From Streptomyces zhaozhouensis (GTDB lineage Bacteria; Actinomycetota; Actinomycetes; Streptomycetales; Streptomycetaceae), in the NCBI RefSeq assembly GCF_900230195.1, contig NZ_OCNE01000016.1, positions 1-64,000 on the forward strand: a stretch of 64,000 bases of DNA, read 5' to 3'. The notes under the pieces were generated by a model that searched no databases, had not been told where the DNA came from, and saw only the letters and a list, made by a program, of their open reading frames with translations. This document shows positions 32,607-41,601 of this stretch, piece by piece. Within the stretch, counting starts at the first letter, position 1. Each line of letters starts with the position of its first letter. Both the position numbers and the translations under genes were made by a program.

Positions 32607-33542
32607 CTAGAGAACGCCCCGCCGGGTGAGTTCGCCCGCGAGGCGCCAGGTGCGCCGGCGCGCGGCCTCGCCGCCCATGGCCGTCTGCGACAGGACGACC
32701 TCGGTGGCCCCGGCGTCCCGGTAGCGGCGCAACTCGGCCACGACGGCCTCCTCGTCGCCCACGACCGCCAGTTCGCCGGCCCGCTCGGCGCCGCCGAGGT
32801 CCAGCACCCGGCGGTACGAGGGGATCGCCTCGTAGAAGGCCAGGTCCCGCACGGCGGTCTCCCGCACCCGCTCCGCCTCCTCGGTGACCACGGTCGGCAC
32901 CAGCGCGATCACCCGGGGCGCCGGGCGGCCGGCGGCCTCGGCGGCGGAGGTGAGCGCCGGCACCACGTGCTTCTCCAACGCCCGGGGCCCGGCGAGGAAC
33001 GGCAGGGTGATGTCGGCCAGTTCGCCCGTGACCCGCAGCGCACGGGGGCCCATCGCCGCCACCAGCAGCGGGGGGACCCGTTCGGCGCCCGGCAGCGAGA
33101 CCGGCAACGAGGGCGCGGCGCTGAGCAGTTCGCCGTGGAAGTCGGCGGTGCCGTCCGTGAGCAGCGCGCGCAGCGCGGTCAGAAACTCGGCCAGCAGATC
33201 GACGGGGCGCTCGTACTCGATCCCGAAGGCGCTCTCCACCAGCGCCTTCGCGCCCATCGCGAGCCCCAGCTGGAACCGGCCGCCGCTCGCCGCCTGGGCC
33301 GTCAGCGCCTGGCCGGCGACCAGCACCGGATGGCGCGCGAAGACCGGGATGGCCGAGGTGCCGACGGTCAGCCCCGGCACCGCCTGCCCGACCACCGCCG
33401 CCAGCGAGGTCGCGTCGTAGTCGAACAGCTGCGACAACCACCCCGATCCGACCCCCGCCTCGTGCGCCTCGCGCGCCCGCGCCACGGTCCCGTCGACATA
33501 GTTCGGCTGATCGGTGCCCGACAGCACCACTCCTACATCCAT
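32607..33542 (-). CDS. LLM-class F420-dependent oxidoreductase
   Basis: The 311-residue protein is a luciferase-like monooxygenase-fold enzyme of the F420-dependent type: SGWLSQLFDYDATSLAAVVG, GTSAIPVFARHPVLVAGQAL and GGRFQLGLAMGAKALVE are the conserved TIM-barrel strands. It should oxidise or reduce a small substrate using F420, a common Streptomyces cofactor. Substrate unknown. It is transcribed away from the SgcJ/EcaC-type gene. Confidence 0.88.
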   Translation of the reverse strand: MDVGVVLSGTDQPNYVDGTVARAREAHEAGVGSGWLSQLFDYDATSLAAVVGQAVPGLTVGTSAIPVFARHPVLVAGQALTAQAASGGRFQLGLAMGAKALVESAFGIEYERPVDLLAEFLTALRALLTDGTADFHGELLSAAPSLPVSLPGAERVPPLLVAAMGPRALRVTGELADITLPFLAGPRALEKHVVPALTSAAEAAGRPAPRVIALVPTVVTEEAERVRETAVRDLAFYEAIPSYRRVLDLGGAERAGELAVVGDEEAVVAELRRYRDAGATEVVLSQTAMGGEAARRRTWRLAGELTRRGVL

Positions 33543-33688
33543 GCCGTGTCAACGATTCCCGGGCGCGAAGGTATTCCGACACGGTGAGCGAGGCGCCCGG
33601 AGCAACCTGCCCGGCACGCCTTGACCTCAAGTGCACGTGAAGTCGCAGCCTGGAGACACAAGCGCACCGCCCAGCAGAAGGAACTCCC

Positions 33689-34135
33689 GTGACCAGCACA
33701 CAAGAAAACGATGAGGCCGACCGCTCGGGCCACGAGCGGGAGATCGCCGAGGTCGTCTCGCGTTACGAAGACGCCTTCAACCAGAACGACGCCGGCGCCA
33801 TGAACGCCCTCTTCACGCCGGACACCATCTTCGTCAACTTCGGCGGCAACCTGGTGTTCGGGGCCGAGAACCTCTACCGGGCGCAGTCCTTCGTCTTCGC
33901 CGAGGAGGGCCCCCTGGCGGACATCTCCGTGAGCTACACCATCGAGAGCATCGTCCTTCTCACACCCGAAGTCGCCGCGGCCCACGCCCGCCAGCGGACG
34001 GTCGGGGAGAGCGCCGAGCGACTGGCGGAAGGCAGTGATCCCATGGAAGGCGTTCTCGCGATGACGCTGATGCGCGACGCCGAGGGGCGGTGGCGCATCC
34101 GCATGGCGCAGAACACCCCGGTGCTCGCGGAGTAG
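33689..34135 (+). CDS. SgcJ/EcaC-type NTF2-like protein
   Basis: The 148-residue protein has the cone-shaped NTF2/SnoaL-like fold of the SgcJ/EcaC group: EIAEVVSRYEDAFNQNDAGA, NALFTPDTIFVNFGG and a C-terminal MRDAEGRWRIRMAQNTP strand. Start GTG 33689 follows GAAGGA. Some members act in antibiotic pathways, but most are uncharacterised; no pathway genes are adjacent. Confidence 0.85.
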   Translation: MTSTQENDEADRSGHEREIAEVVSRYEDAFNQNDAGAMNALFTPDTIFVNFGGNLVFGAENLYRAQSFVFAEEGPLADISVSYTIESIVLLTPEVAAAHARQRTVGESAERLAEGSDPMEGVLAMTLMRDAEGRWRIRMAQNTPVLAE

Positions 34136-34194
34136 CGGGCCGCACGGGCCCGCGCCGCAGCCGGCCTCCCCGGCGGGCGCACGCCGGTGACCCG

Positions 34195-34581
34195 TCAACC
34201 CGCCGCGCGGTCCCGTTCGCCGGCCTCCACACAGAACTCGTTGCCCTCCGGGTCGGCCAGCACCACCCAGCCCCGGCCGCTCGCGCCGGTGCGGTCGGCG
34301 ACGAGGCGGGCGCCCAGGTCGAGGGCGCGGGCGACCTCCTCGGCCCGGGTGCGGTCGGTGGGCCGGAGGTCGAAGTGGATCCCGCTCCTGACCGCCCCGC
34401 GCGCGTCGGCGCGCACGAAGAGCAGCCCCGGCCCCTCGCCCTGGGTCTCCACCAGCACCTCGTCGTCGCCGGGCGCGTCGATCGCGGAGATCGAACGGCC
34501 GAGCAACGCCGCCCAGAAGCCGGCCAGTTCGTAGGGCTCGCCGGCACAGTCGAAGGTCAGATGGCGGATCGTGGGTCCCAA
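34195..34581 (-). CDS. VOC/glyoxalase family protein
   Basis: The 128-residue protein is one vicinal-oxygen-chelate domain: IRHLTFDCAGEPYELAGFWA at the N-terminus and GWVVLADPEGNEFCVEAGE at the C-terminus. The start appears to be TTG 34581. It could bind a metal or small toxic ligand; members of this subgroup are usually annotated only as glyoxalase-like. It lies just downstream of the LCMT-type methyltransferase on the same strand. Confidence 0.85.
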   Translation of the reverse strand: MGPTIRHLTFDCAGEPYELAGFWAALLGRSISAIDAPGDDEVLVETQGEGPGLLFVRADARGAVRSGIHFDLRPTDRTRAEEVARALDLGARLVADRTGASGRGWVVLADPEGNEFCVEAGERDRAAG

Positions 34582-34656
34582 GGTCGCGCTCCAGGCTCGT
34601 CGGGCGGGGCCGTTCCCGACGCATCATCGTCGCAACCTCGGGCCGGCGTCGAACGG

Positions 34657-35604
34657 TTAACCCGGCGCCGCCGGACGGCCCGCCGCGCTCGGCCCCCGGC
34701 TTTCGGACCTGGAACGGTGGGCGAGGACCCAGCGGTTGGCCGCCAGCGGGTCGTGGGGGATCTCGCGGGGGCCCCGGCCGTGGCGGCGGGCGAAGGTGAA
34801 CGGGGAGTGGGCCGTCGCCGACCAGCCGCGCGCGACCAGGTCGGCGACGGAGTCGGGGCGCGGGCCCGGCGCGAAGAGCGCCAGCAGGTCGACACCGGCG
34901 TCGCGGACGGCCCGGGTGTACATGGCGTCGGCCCTGACCTCCGGCGGCTCGGGGCGCTTGATCTCGTAGAAGAAGGCGCTGCCCGGCGCGCTCAACCGGT
35001 CGACGGTGTCGACGAGTCGACGTTCGGCGGCTTCCGGCAGGTAGAGCAGCAGCCCCTCGGCGAGCCAGGCGGTCGGCCGGCCCGGGTCGAAGCCGGCGTC
35101 GGTCAGCGCGCTCTCCCAGGGGCCGGCCAGGTCGACGGGGACGGCCACGCGCCGCGCCCGCTCGTCGGGGGCGGGCGCCGAGGGCGGAAGGGCGGCGTGC
35201 ACCCGGGCCTTGAACGCCAGCACCGGCCGGCGGTCCAGCTCGTAGACGGTGCGGCCGGCGGGCCAGGGCAGGCGGTGGGCGCGGGTGTCGAGGCCGGCGC
35301 CCAGCAGGACCACCTGCCGGACGCCGGCCCGGGCCGCGCCCAGCAGGAAGTCGTCGACGACCCTGGTGCGCAGCCCGAAGTAGCGGCCGAGCCGCCCCCA
35401 CAGCGGATCGGCCTCGCCGCCCGCCACCCGCTCCGGCCGCAGGGGCCAGTCGGCGCAGGTGGGTTCGGCGTGTACGAAGTGCTCGGCGTAGGGGTCGGCG
35501 GCGAGGGCGTCGGCCCGGTGCGTCTCGATCGCCCGGGCCGCCGCCACCAGCAGCGCCGTCCTGGCCACGCCGTGCGCGGCGGCCGGGGGCTTGGCCTCGG
35601 CCAT
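34657..35604 (-). CDS. SAM methyltransferase, LCMT/Ppm type
   Basis: The 315-residue protein has the LCMT-type SAM fold: ADPYAEHFV, RTRVVDDFLLGAARAGVRQV, the glycine loop LLGAGLDTRAHRLPW, VYELDRRPVLAFK and PTAWLAEGLLLYLPEAAERR. ATG 35604 is chosen because GGAGAG lies 7 nt upstream. A GTG at 35625, 2 nt after the EF-hand gene stop, is an alternative that would couple the two genes. It may O-methylate a small molecule or carboxyl group; target unknown. Confidence 0.88.
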   Translation of the reverse strand: MAEAKPPAAAHGVARTALLVAAARAIETHRADALAADPYAEHFVHAEPTCADWPLRPERVAGGEADPLWGRLGRYFGLRTRVVDDFLLGAARAGVRQVVLLGAGLDTRAHRLPWPAGRTVYELDRRPVLAFKARVHAALPPSAPAPDERARRVAVPVDLAGPWESALTDAGFDPGRPTAWLAEGLLLYLPEAAERRLVDTVDRLSAPGSAFFYEIKRPEPPEVRADAMYTRAVRDAGVDLLALFAPGPRPDSVADLVARGWSATAHSPFTFARRHGRGPREIPHDPLAANRWVLAHRSRSESRGPSAAGRPAAPG

Positions 35605-35627
35605 CGGCGGACTCTCCGTCGACACGG

Positions 35628-36167
35628 TCAGGAGGCCACGCCGTCCGCGAGGCGGTCGCCGGGGATACCCGCCTTGTCGGGCGCGTAGTAGGCGATGATC
35701 TCGTCCTCCCAGACGGCGGCCTCGATCCGGTCGTCCGGGGAGGGCCCGAAGGCGTCGAAGAGCGCGGTGATGTTCTCCGGGGCGAAGCCGATCGCGGTCA
35801 TCAGCGCCATGAAGTCGTCCCGGGCGACCAGCCCCTGCCCCTCCGGGTCGCCGAGCCTGGTCAGCGCGCGGGCGAACGCGGCGATGGTGGGCTCGAACCG
35901 CTCGGGCGTCAGGACGCAGGCGGTGTACTCCTGGAAGTCCACCCGGCCGTCACCGTCGGTGTCCAGCTCGGAGACCAGCGTGGTCCAGTAGCGGCGGAAC
36001 GAGAGGCGCAGCGCCTCCCGCTCCTCGTCGGTGGAGCGCGGCGCCGCCGCCATCACCCGGTCGGCCATCAGGTCGAAGTCCGCCGACTCCAGCACGCCGT
36101 TGCCGTCGGCGTCGAGCAGGGAGAAGACGACCCGGACCCGGTTCACGGCCTCTTCGCGCATGAGCAT
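35628..36167 (-). CDS. EF-hand calcium-binding protein
   Basis: The 179-residue protein has canonical EF-hand loops DADGNGVLESAD and DTDGDGRVDFQE, plus a degenerate third loop (GDPEGQGLVARDDF). A fourth region without clear ligands may complete two EF pairs, as in calerythrin-like actinomycete proteins. It probably buffers or senses calcium in the cytoplasm. The start is one of two ATGs (36167 or 36161) after AAGAAGG. It is upstream of the methyltransferase, likely in the same transcript. Confidence 0.9.
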   Translation of the reverse strand: MLMREEAVNRVRVVFSLLDADGNGVLESADFDLMADRVMAAAPRSTDEEREALRLSFRRYWTTLVSELDTDGDGRVDFQEYTACVLTPERFEPTIAAFARALTRLGDPEGQGLVARDDFMALMTAIGFAPENITALFDAFGPSPDDRIEAAVWEDEIIAYYAPDKAGIPGDRLADGVAS

Positions 36168-36417
36168 CCCACCTTCTTGGTCGCGGCGACTCGTCGGGGC
36201 GAGCCCCGTCGGGCACCACCCGGGTGCACTTCCCGGGTGACGCCCCAACTATCGGGCGCGCGGGCGGTGTTGGGCGGGGAGAAACGAGATGCCTCATACG
36301 AACGTGGGAAGCGTCGGAATCGGTTGACGCGGCGGCGCGGACCGGGGCGCGAAGGGCGCGCGGCCAACGAGGGCCGGTCGCGGCTCCGTTGTCAGTGGCT
36401 CGTGTCACGATACGCGC

Positions 36418-37053
36418 ATGACTGATGGACAGAGTGTGACGGATTCGGGGTGCTGGCTGGACTCCCTCTGCGAGCAGGGGTTCCGGGTGACGTTCGCGCG
36501 CCGGCTGGCGCCCAGGGAGTTGCTGACGCGGATGGGCGCCGACCCGCTGGCGTTCCGGCGGCGGGACCCGGCGGCGGCCGAGCAGGCGCAGGGGCGGTTG
36601 GAGTGGGGGCGTTCCGTGGCGCGGGCCGGGCTCCACGAGGGCTGGGCCTACGCGGTGGAGAGCGTCGGGGTGCCGGACGCGCGGGTGGGGGCGCTGCGCC
36701 GGGTCGCGCGCGGGACGCGGGCTCTGACGCTGCTGCGCACCGGGGGCGGCTGGGGGTTCGCGCTGGCGGAGGACGGCGAGGTGGTCGCCACGGAGGCGTC
36801 GGTGGTCGCCGAGGGGCCCGGCGGCCCCCTGGGCGACTGGCCGTGGCGCAGCGGGCTCGTCGGGGGCGCGCCCGAGGCACGGGGGGAGGTGGCGGCGCGG
36901 CTGCTGGCGCTGGCGGAGGGCGCGCTGGCGGCGCGGCTGCCGAGGGACCAGGTGGAGTGGGGATGGCTGGTCTCCGCCGAGGTCGGCGAGGCGGTGGCGC
37001 GGCAGGCGGCCCTCCCGGACCGTGCGTTCAGGCCGCTCGGCGGTGTTCCCTGA
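36418..37053 (+). CDS. DUF6461 protein
   Basis: The 211-residue protein fits DUF6461: CWLDSLCEQGFRVTFARRLAPRELLTRMG at the N-terminus, then GWAYAVES and GTRALTLLRTGGGWGFALAEDGEVV. Function unknown; such genes are frequent in Streptomyces accessory regions. No ribosome site is visible before ATG 36418, so leaderless translation is possible. Its last 26 nt overlap the convergent DUF1648 gene. Confidence 0.8.
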   Translation: MTDGQSVTDSGCWLDSLCEQGFRVTFARRLAPRELLTRMGADPLAFRRRDPAAAEQAQGRLEWGRSVARAGLHEGWAYAVESVGVPDARVGALRRVARGTRALTLLRTGGGWGFALAEDGEVVATEASVVAEGPGGPLGDWPWRSGLVGGAPEARGEVAARLLALAEGALAARLPRDQVEWGWLVSAEVGEAVARQAALPDRAFRPLGGVP

Positions 37054-37606
37054 GCGCGCGCCGCTCCCCCGCGTCCCGCCAGGCGGCCAGGAGGGGCGGC
37101 ACCAGCGACAGCACGAGGCAGAGCAGCGGCCCGGCCAGCAGCCACCAGGCCACCGCCTCCTGCTCCTCCGCCCGCCACTGCACCCACGCCATCGGCAGGA
37201 AGGCGAGGCCGAGCAGCGCGTTGCACAGCAGCAGCGCCCTGGCCAGCCGGCGCGCGGAGGCCGCGTTGGCCGGGCGGTTGCCGGAGACGGCGGCCGCCGC
37301 GGCCCAGGGGCTCTCCGGCGGCGGCATCCGGTCCAGCGGCGTCGTCCTGAGGGCGGACCAGGCGCAGCCGATCATCAGCACGGTCAGCCCCGCGTAGACG
37401 AAGACGGGCACGAAGGCCAGGGCCACCCCGCGCTCGCCCCAGGCGTCCACGCCGCCCGGGCCGATGTGCCGGGGGATGCGATCGGGAAGATCGGGGTAGC
37501 GCGCCACGCCCCAGACGGTCAGCCCCGTCAGCAGCAGCAGGCTGGGGGCCGCCCACCACCACAGCCCGGTCGCCTGCCGCTCCCCCGTGTGCTTCTCGGT
37601 GCCCAT
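37028..37606 (-). CDS. DUF1648 membrane protein
   Basis: The 192-residue protein has four hydrophobic segments. It begins with a DUF1648 domain: LLLLTGLTVWGVARYPDLPD, then RIPRHIGPGGVDAWGERGVA. DUF1648 is found in SdpI-like and other membrane proteins of unclear role. It runs convergently into the DUF6461 gene with a 26-nt overlap, so mutual transcriptional interference is possible. Confidence 0.85.
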   Translation of the reverse strand: MGTEKHTGERQATGLWWWAAPSLLLLTGLTVWGVARYPDLPDRIPRHIGPGGVDAWGERGVALAFVPVFVYAGLTVLMIGCAWSALRTTPLDRMPPPESPWAAAAAVSGNRPANAASARRLARALLLCNALLGLAFLPMAWVQWRAEEQEAVAWWLLAGPLLCLVLSLVPPLLAAWRDAGERRALREHRRAA

Positions 37607-37690
37607 GGCCTCCCCCTACCCGCTCGCCCTTCCCCTACCCGTTGCTGTCGCGAAGTGCTCTGGTGCCGACGGCCGCCGGAGCGGGACGGC

Positions 37691-37732
37691 GCCGCCCGCG
37701 ACCGGCGGCCCGGGGAGCCGGTCGCGGGCGGC
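37691..37732 (-). terminator. Terminator hairpin after htpG
   Basis: A perfect 16-bp stem (37691-37706 with 37717-37732) and 10-nt loop lies 25 nt beyond the htpG stop on the minus strand. There is no clear T-run, as is usual for GC-rich actinobacterial terminators. Confidence 0.7.
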
Positions 37733-37756
37733 GGCGGTACCGTGCGGGGCCGGGGG

Positions 37757-39724
37757 TCAGAGACCCCGTTCCAGCCGCTCGTTCAGCAGCTTGGCGAACC
37801 TGGCGGGGTCGGCCAACTGGCTGCCCTCGGCCAACAGCGCGGAGCCGTAGAGCAGTTCGGCCGTCTCCCCCAGCGCGGGCTCGGCCGGGTCGGCGGCGTG
37901 CGCCTTGCGCAGCGCGGTCACCAGCGCGTGCTCCGGGTTCAGCTCCAGGATGCGCTTGCTCTCCGGCAGCTCCTGCCCCATCGCCCGGTAGAGGTTCTGG
38001 AGCGCCGGCGTCACGTCGCCCGCGTCGGTGACCACACAGGCGGGCGAGACCGTCAGCCGCGAGGTGAGCCGCACCTCCTTGACCTCGTCGGACAGCCGCT
38101 CGCCGAGCCAGGTCAGCAGCTCCGCGAACTCCTCGCGCCGGCGCTCCTTCTCGGCCTTGGCCTCCTCGCCTTCCTCCTCCTCGCCGTCCAGCTCGGCCTC
38201 GCCCTGGGCGATGGAGCGCAGCTCCTTCCCCTCGAACTCGGGCACCGCGCCGACCCACACCTCGTCGACCGGGTCGGTCAGGATCAGCACCTCAAGGCCC
38301 TTGGCCTCGAACGCCTCCAGGTGCGGCGAGTTCTCGATCGCGGTCCTGGACTCACCGGTCATGTAGTAGATGTGCTTCTGGCCCTCCTTCATCCGCTCCA
38401 CGTACTGCGCGAGCGTGACCAGCCGCTCCTTGTCGCGGGTGGAGGCGAAGGAGCAGATCTTGAGGATGGCGTCCTTGTTGTCCGGGTCGTTGAGCAGGCC
38501 CTCCTTGACGACCCGGCCGAACTCCCGCCAGAACGTCGCGTAGTTCTCCTCGCGCTTGGTCATCATCTCCTTGACGGTGGACAGCACCTTCTTCACCAGC
38601 CGCCGGCGCATCAGCTGGATCTGGCGGTCCTGCTGGAGGATTTCGCGGGAGACGTTGAGCGACAGGTCCTGGGCGTCCACCACGCCCTTGACGAAGCGGA
38701 GGTACTCGGGGACGAGCGCCTCGCAGTCGTCCATGATGAAGACGCGCTTCACATAGAGCTGCACCCCGCGGCGGTTGGCCTGCGAGAAGAGGTCGTGCGG
38801 GGCGCGCGCCGGCAGGAAGAGCAGCGACTGGTACTCGAAGGTGCCCTCGGCCCGCAGCTGGATGGTCTCCAGCGGGTCGGTCCAGTCGTGGCTGATGTGC
38901 TTGTAGAGCTCGTGGTACTCCTCGTCGCTGACCTCGTCGCGCGACCTGGCCCACAGGGCCTTCATGGAGTTGAGCGTCTCCGGCTCGGGCGGCGCGGACG
39001 CGGCGGGCTCCTCGCCCTCCTCCCCCTCCGGGGCGGCGGCTTCGGCGTCCTCGGCCGCCTCGGCGGCGGGCGCCTCGGGGGCCATCCGCACCGGCCAGGT
39101 GATGAAGTCCGAGTACCGCTTGACGATCTCCCTGATCTTCCAGGGCGAGGTGTAGTCGAAGAGCTGGTCCTCGGCGTCCTCCGGCTTCAGCCGCAGGATG
39201 ACGGCGGTGCCCTGCGGGGCGTCCTCGACGGTCTCGACGGTGTAGCCGCCCTCGCCGGTGGAGGACCAGCGGGTGCCCTCGCTCTCCCCGGCCTTACGGG
39301 TCACCAGGGTCACCTCGTCGGCCACCATGAAGCTGGAGTAGAAGCCCACACCGAACTGCCCGATCAGGCCCTCGGCGGTGCTCTCGTCCTTGGCCTCCCT
39401 CAGCCTCGACAGCAGCTCCGCGGTGCCCGACTTGGCGATGGTGCCGATGAGTTCGACCACCTCCTCGCGCGACATCCCGATGCCGTTGTCCCGCACGGTC
39501 AGGGTGCGGGCCTCGCGGTCGGGCTCGATCTCGACGTGCAGGTCGCTCACGTCGGCGTCCAGCGAGTCGTCGCGCAGCGACTCGATGCGCAGCTTGTCCA
39601 ACGCGTCGGAGGCGTTGGAGATCAACTCGCGCAGAAACACGTCCTTGTTCGAGTAGATGGAGTGGATCATCATCTGGAGAAGCTGACGCGCCTCTACCTG
39701 GAACTCGAACGTCTCGGTCGGCAT
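37757..39724 (-). CDS. htpG: Chaperone HtpG (Hsp90)
   Basis: The 655-residue protein is HtpG. The GHKL ATPase N-domain has LISNASDALDKL, VRDNGIGMSREEVVE and GQFGVGFYSSFMVAD. The middle domain includes SDFITWPVRM and LSLNVSREILQQD, and the C-terminal dimerisation domain follows. An acidic, Ala/Glu/Pro-rich insert at about residues 215-260 replaces the short linker of E. coli HtpG. It is the only clear core gene in the window. No heat-shock HAIR or CIRCE element was recognised upstream. Confidence 0.97.
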   Translation of the reverse strand: MPTETFEFQVEARQLLQMMIHSIYSNKDVFLRELISNASDALDKLRIESLRDDSLDADVSDLHVEIEPDREARTLTVRDNGIGMSREEVVELIGTIAKSGTAELLSRLREAKDESTAEGLIGQFGVGFYSSFMVADEVTLVTRKAGESEGTRWSSTGEGGYTVETVEDAPQGTAVILRLKPEDAEDQLFDYTSPWKIREIVKRYSDFITWPVRMAPEAPAAEAAEDAEAAAPEGEEGEEPAASAPPEPETLNSMKALWARSRDEVSDEEYHELYKHISHDWTDPLETIQLRAEGTFEYQSLLFLPARAPHDLFSQANRRGVQLYVKRVFIMDDCEALVPEYLRFVKGVVDAQDLSLNVSREILQQDRQIQLMRRRLVKKVLSTVKEMMTKREENYATFWREFGRVVKEGLLNDPDNKDAILKICSFASTRDKERLVTLAQYVERMKEGQKHIYYMTGESRTAIENSPHLEAFEAKGLEVLILTDPVDEVWVGAVPEFEGKELRSIAQGEAELDGEEEEGEEAKAEKERRREEFAELLTWLGERLSDEVKEVRLTSRLTVSPACVVTDAGDVTPALQNLYRAMGQELPESKRILELNPEHALVTALRKAHAADPAEPALGETAELLYGSALLAEGSQLADPARFAKLLNERLERGL

Positions 39725-39943
39725 GGTCCTGGGTTCCTCACGTCAATCGCACGGTCGCGGAAGCCTGGCGCCCCCCGCGCCCGGCGCGTGTGGGGGCCGC
39801 CGAGAGCGATGGTAAGCGAGGTCGCGGGGTTCCTCCCGACCTTCCGGCCGACCGGCGCCCCGCCGGGGAGGGCCGGCGCCCGCGGCCGGCCTCTGCGGGC
39901 GCGGACCGCGGCCGGGTGGGCGCCGATCGTCCGCGTTTACCCG

Positions 39944-39988
39944 CACGCCGCCTCCCTCCGGGGCGGCACCCCGGAGGGAGGCGGCGTG
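39944..39988 (-). terminator. Perfect 20-bp stem terminator
   Basis: Two perfectly complementary 20-nt arms (39944-39963 and 39969-39988) surround the loop CGGCA. It is 28 nt past the stop of the minus-strand alpha/beta hydrolase gene and is probably its terminator. Confidence 0.75.
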
Positions 39989-40016
39989 AGCCGGGCCGGG
40001 GGCGTCGACCGCGTCG

Positions 40017-40856
40017 TCACCGGAGCGGGGTGCGGAGGAAGTCACCGATCTCGCGCACGACGCGTTCGGGGGCGTCCTCCATGAGGAAGTGGCCGGCTTC
40101 CGGCACGACGACGAGGTCGGCGTGCGGGATGGCGTCGCGAAGCCGCCGCGCGTAGCGCACGGGCTGCCACCGGTCCCTCTCTCCCCACAGGATGCGAACG
40201 GGCATGGTCAGTTGCCCGAGCCTGTCGCTGATCTCCTCGGTGTACCTGGAGTCGTAGTGGCGTACCTGGTGTTCGAAGAAGGAGGCGCGCCCCGGCGCCG
40301 ACTGATGCGGCGCCAGGTACGCACCAAGGACGTCTCCCGTCATGAGCGAGTCGTCGGCGACGGTCATCCGGAGCTGCCGGGTCAGCAGGGCGTCGAGCTC
40401 GTCCTGCGACATGCTCGCGAAGCCCTCCGGGTTCTCGTCGATGATCTTCCGCCAGGTCGCGGAAGGCCACGAGTCGTAGCTGACCGAGTCGATGAGCATC
40501 AACCGCCGCACCCGCTCGGGACGGGCGAGGGCGAAACGCTGTCCGATGGCGCCGCCGATGTCGTGGGCGACGACGTTGACCTGCCCGACGCCCAACGCGT
40601 CGAGCAGGTGCCCCAGGAGGTCCGTCTGGGCGGCGACCGAGGTGTCGCGGCCCACCGGCCGCTCGGAGCCGCCGTATCCCAGCAGGTCGTAGGTGACGAC
40701 GCGGAAGCCGGCCGCCTCGACCCGCGGCACGACGTCGCGCCACTCGTAGGAGTGCGAGGGCGTGCCGTGGAGGAAGACCACGGGTTCGCCCCGGCCGCGG
40801 TCCCGGTAGGCCAGGCGCACTCCGTCGACGACGAGGCTGTCGGTCAGAAGGGTCAT
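40017..40856 (-). CDS. Alpha/beta hydrolase, epoxide hydrolase/dehalogenase-like
   Basis: The 279-residue protein has the HGTPSHS oxyanion loop (about 31-37), nucleophile elbow VVAHDIGGAIG with Asp rather than Ser, a late ILWGERDRW acid strand, and catalytic His in EAGHFLMED. An Asp nucleophile marks the haloalkane dehalogenase/epoxide hydrolase clade, but the Trp that follows the nucleophile in true dehalogenases is Ile here. Substrate unknown. The divergent TetR gene and a shared operator suggest it is the regulated target. Confidence 0.9.
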   Translation of the reverse strand: MTLLTDSLVVDGVRLAYRDRGRGEPVVFLHGTPSHSYEWRDVVPRVEAAGFRVVTYDLLGYGGSERPVGRDTSVAAQTDLLGHLLDALGVGQVNVVAHDIGGAIGQRFALARPERVRRLMLIDSVSYDSWPSATWRKIIDENPEGFASMSQDELDALLTRQLRMTVADDSLMTGDVLGAYLAPHQSAPGRASFFEHQVRHYDSRYTEEISDRLGQLTMPVRILWGERDRWQPVRYARRLRDAIPHADLVVVPEAGHFLMEDAPERVVREIGDFLRTPLR

Positions 40857-40935
40857 GGTGCTTCCTCGGGTCGCTGAGACGGGGGGGGACGGCTCGGCCG
40901 TCGCTGACCGGGTGCCGCGCGCCCCCCACAGTAGG

Positions 40936-40951
40936 TAGACTTGTCTGTCTA
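40936..40951. promoter_or_regulatory. TetR operator TAGACTTGTCTGTCTA
   Basis: TAGAC and GTCTA arms around a 6-nt centre lie in the 112-bp gap between the divergent hydrolase and TetR genes, 18 nt before the TetR start. It is a typical TetR-family operator in form and position. Confidence 0.6.
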
Positions 40952-40968
40952 GTCGAATCGAGGTTCCG

Positions 40969-41601
40969 ATGAGTGAGACGAAGCGGGCACCGGGCGCCGG
41001 GAGGCGGCGGCCGGCCCGGGAGCGTGTACTGGCCGCCGCCGCGTCGCGCTTCTACCGTGACGGCGTCACGGCCACCGGCGTCGACACGATCACGGCCGAG
41101 GCCGGGGTGGCGAAGATGAGCCTGTACAACAACTTCTCCTCCAAGGCCGAACTGGTCCGCGGCTACCTGGACCTGCGGCACCAGGAGTGGCTGACGCGCT
41201 ACCGGGCACGCCTGCGCCCCACCGAGGACCCCCGCGACGGCGTGCTGGCCGTCTTCGACACCTACATCGACAGCGCCGCCGAGGACGGCTTCCGCGGTTG
41301 CGGACTGCTCAACGCCGCCGCGGAGATCCCCGCCGGGGACGAGGGGCGCGCCCTGGTGCGCCGACACAAGGAGGCGGTCGAGGACCTGATCGCCGGGCAT
41401 GTCGCGGCCCTGCTGCCCGAGCACCCCGACACGGCGCGCACCACGGCGGAACACCTGGCCTTCCTCCTGGAGGGGGCCATGGCCCGCGCCGGCCTCGAGG
41501 GCGACGGCGACCGGCTGCGGCACGCCCGCGCCATGGCGGCGGACCTGCTGAACCGGCTGCGCCCGGATCGGGCGCCCCGCGAGGGCCCGCACCCGCGATG
41601 A
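40969..41601 (+). CDS. TetR family regulator
   Basis: The 210-residue protein has an N-terminal TetR HTH (RVLAAAASRFYRDGVTATGV, then KMSLYNNFSSKAELVRGYL) and a C-terminal domain with FRGCGLLNAAAEIPAGDEGR, typical of the TetR C-terminal 11/YcdC-like type. It is divergent from the alpha/beta hydrolase and shares a palindrome with it, so repression of the hydrolase and of itself is likely. Confidence 0.9.
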   Translation: MSETKRAPGAGRRRPARERVLAAAASRFYRDGVTATGVDTITAEAGVAKMSLYNNFSSKAELVRGYLDLRHQEWLTRYRARLRPTEDPRDGVLAVFDTYIDSAAEDGFRGCGLLNAAAEIPAGDEGRALVRRHKEAVEDLIAGHVAALLPEHPDTARTTAEHLAFLLEGAMARAGLEGDGDRLRHARAMAADLLNRLRPDRAPREGPHPR

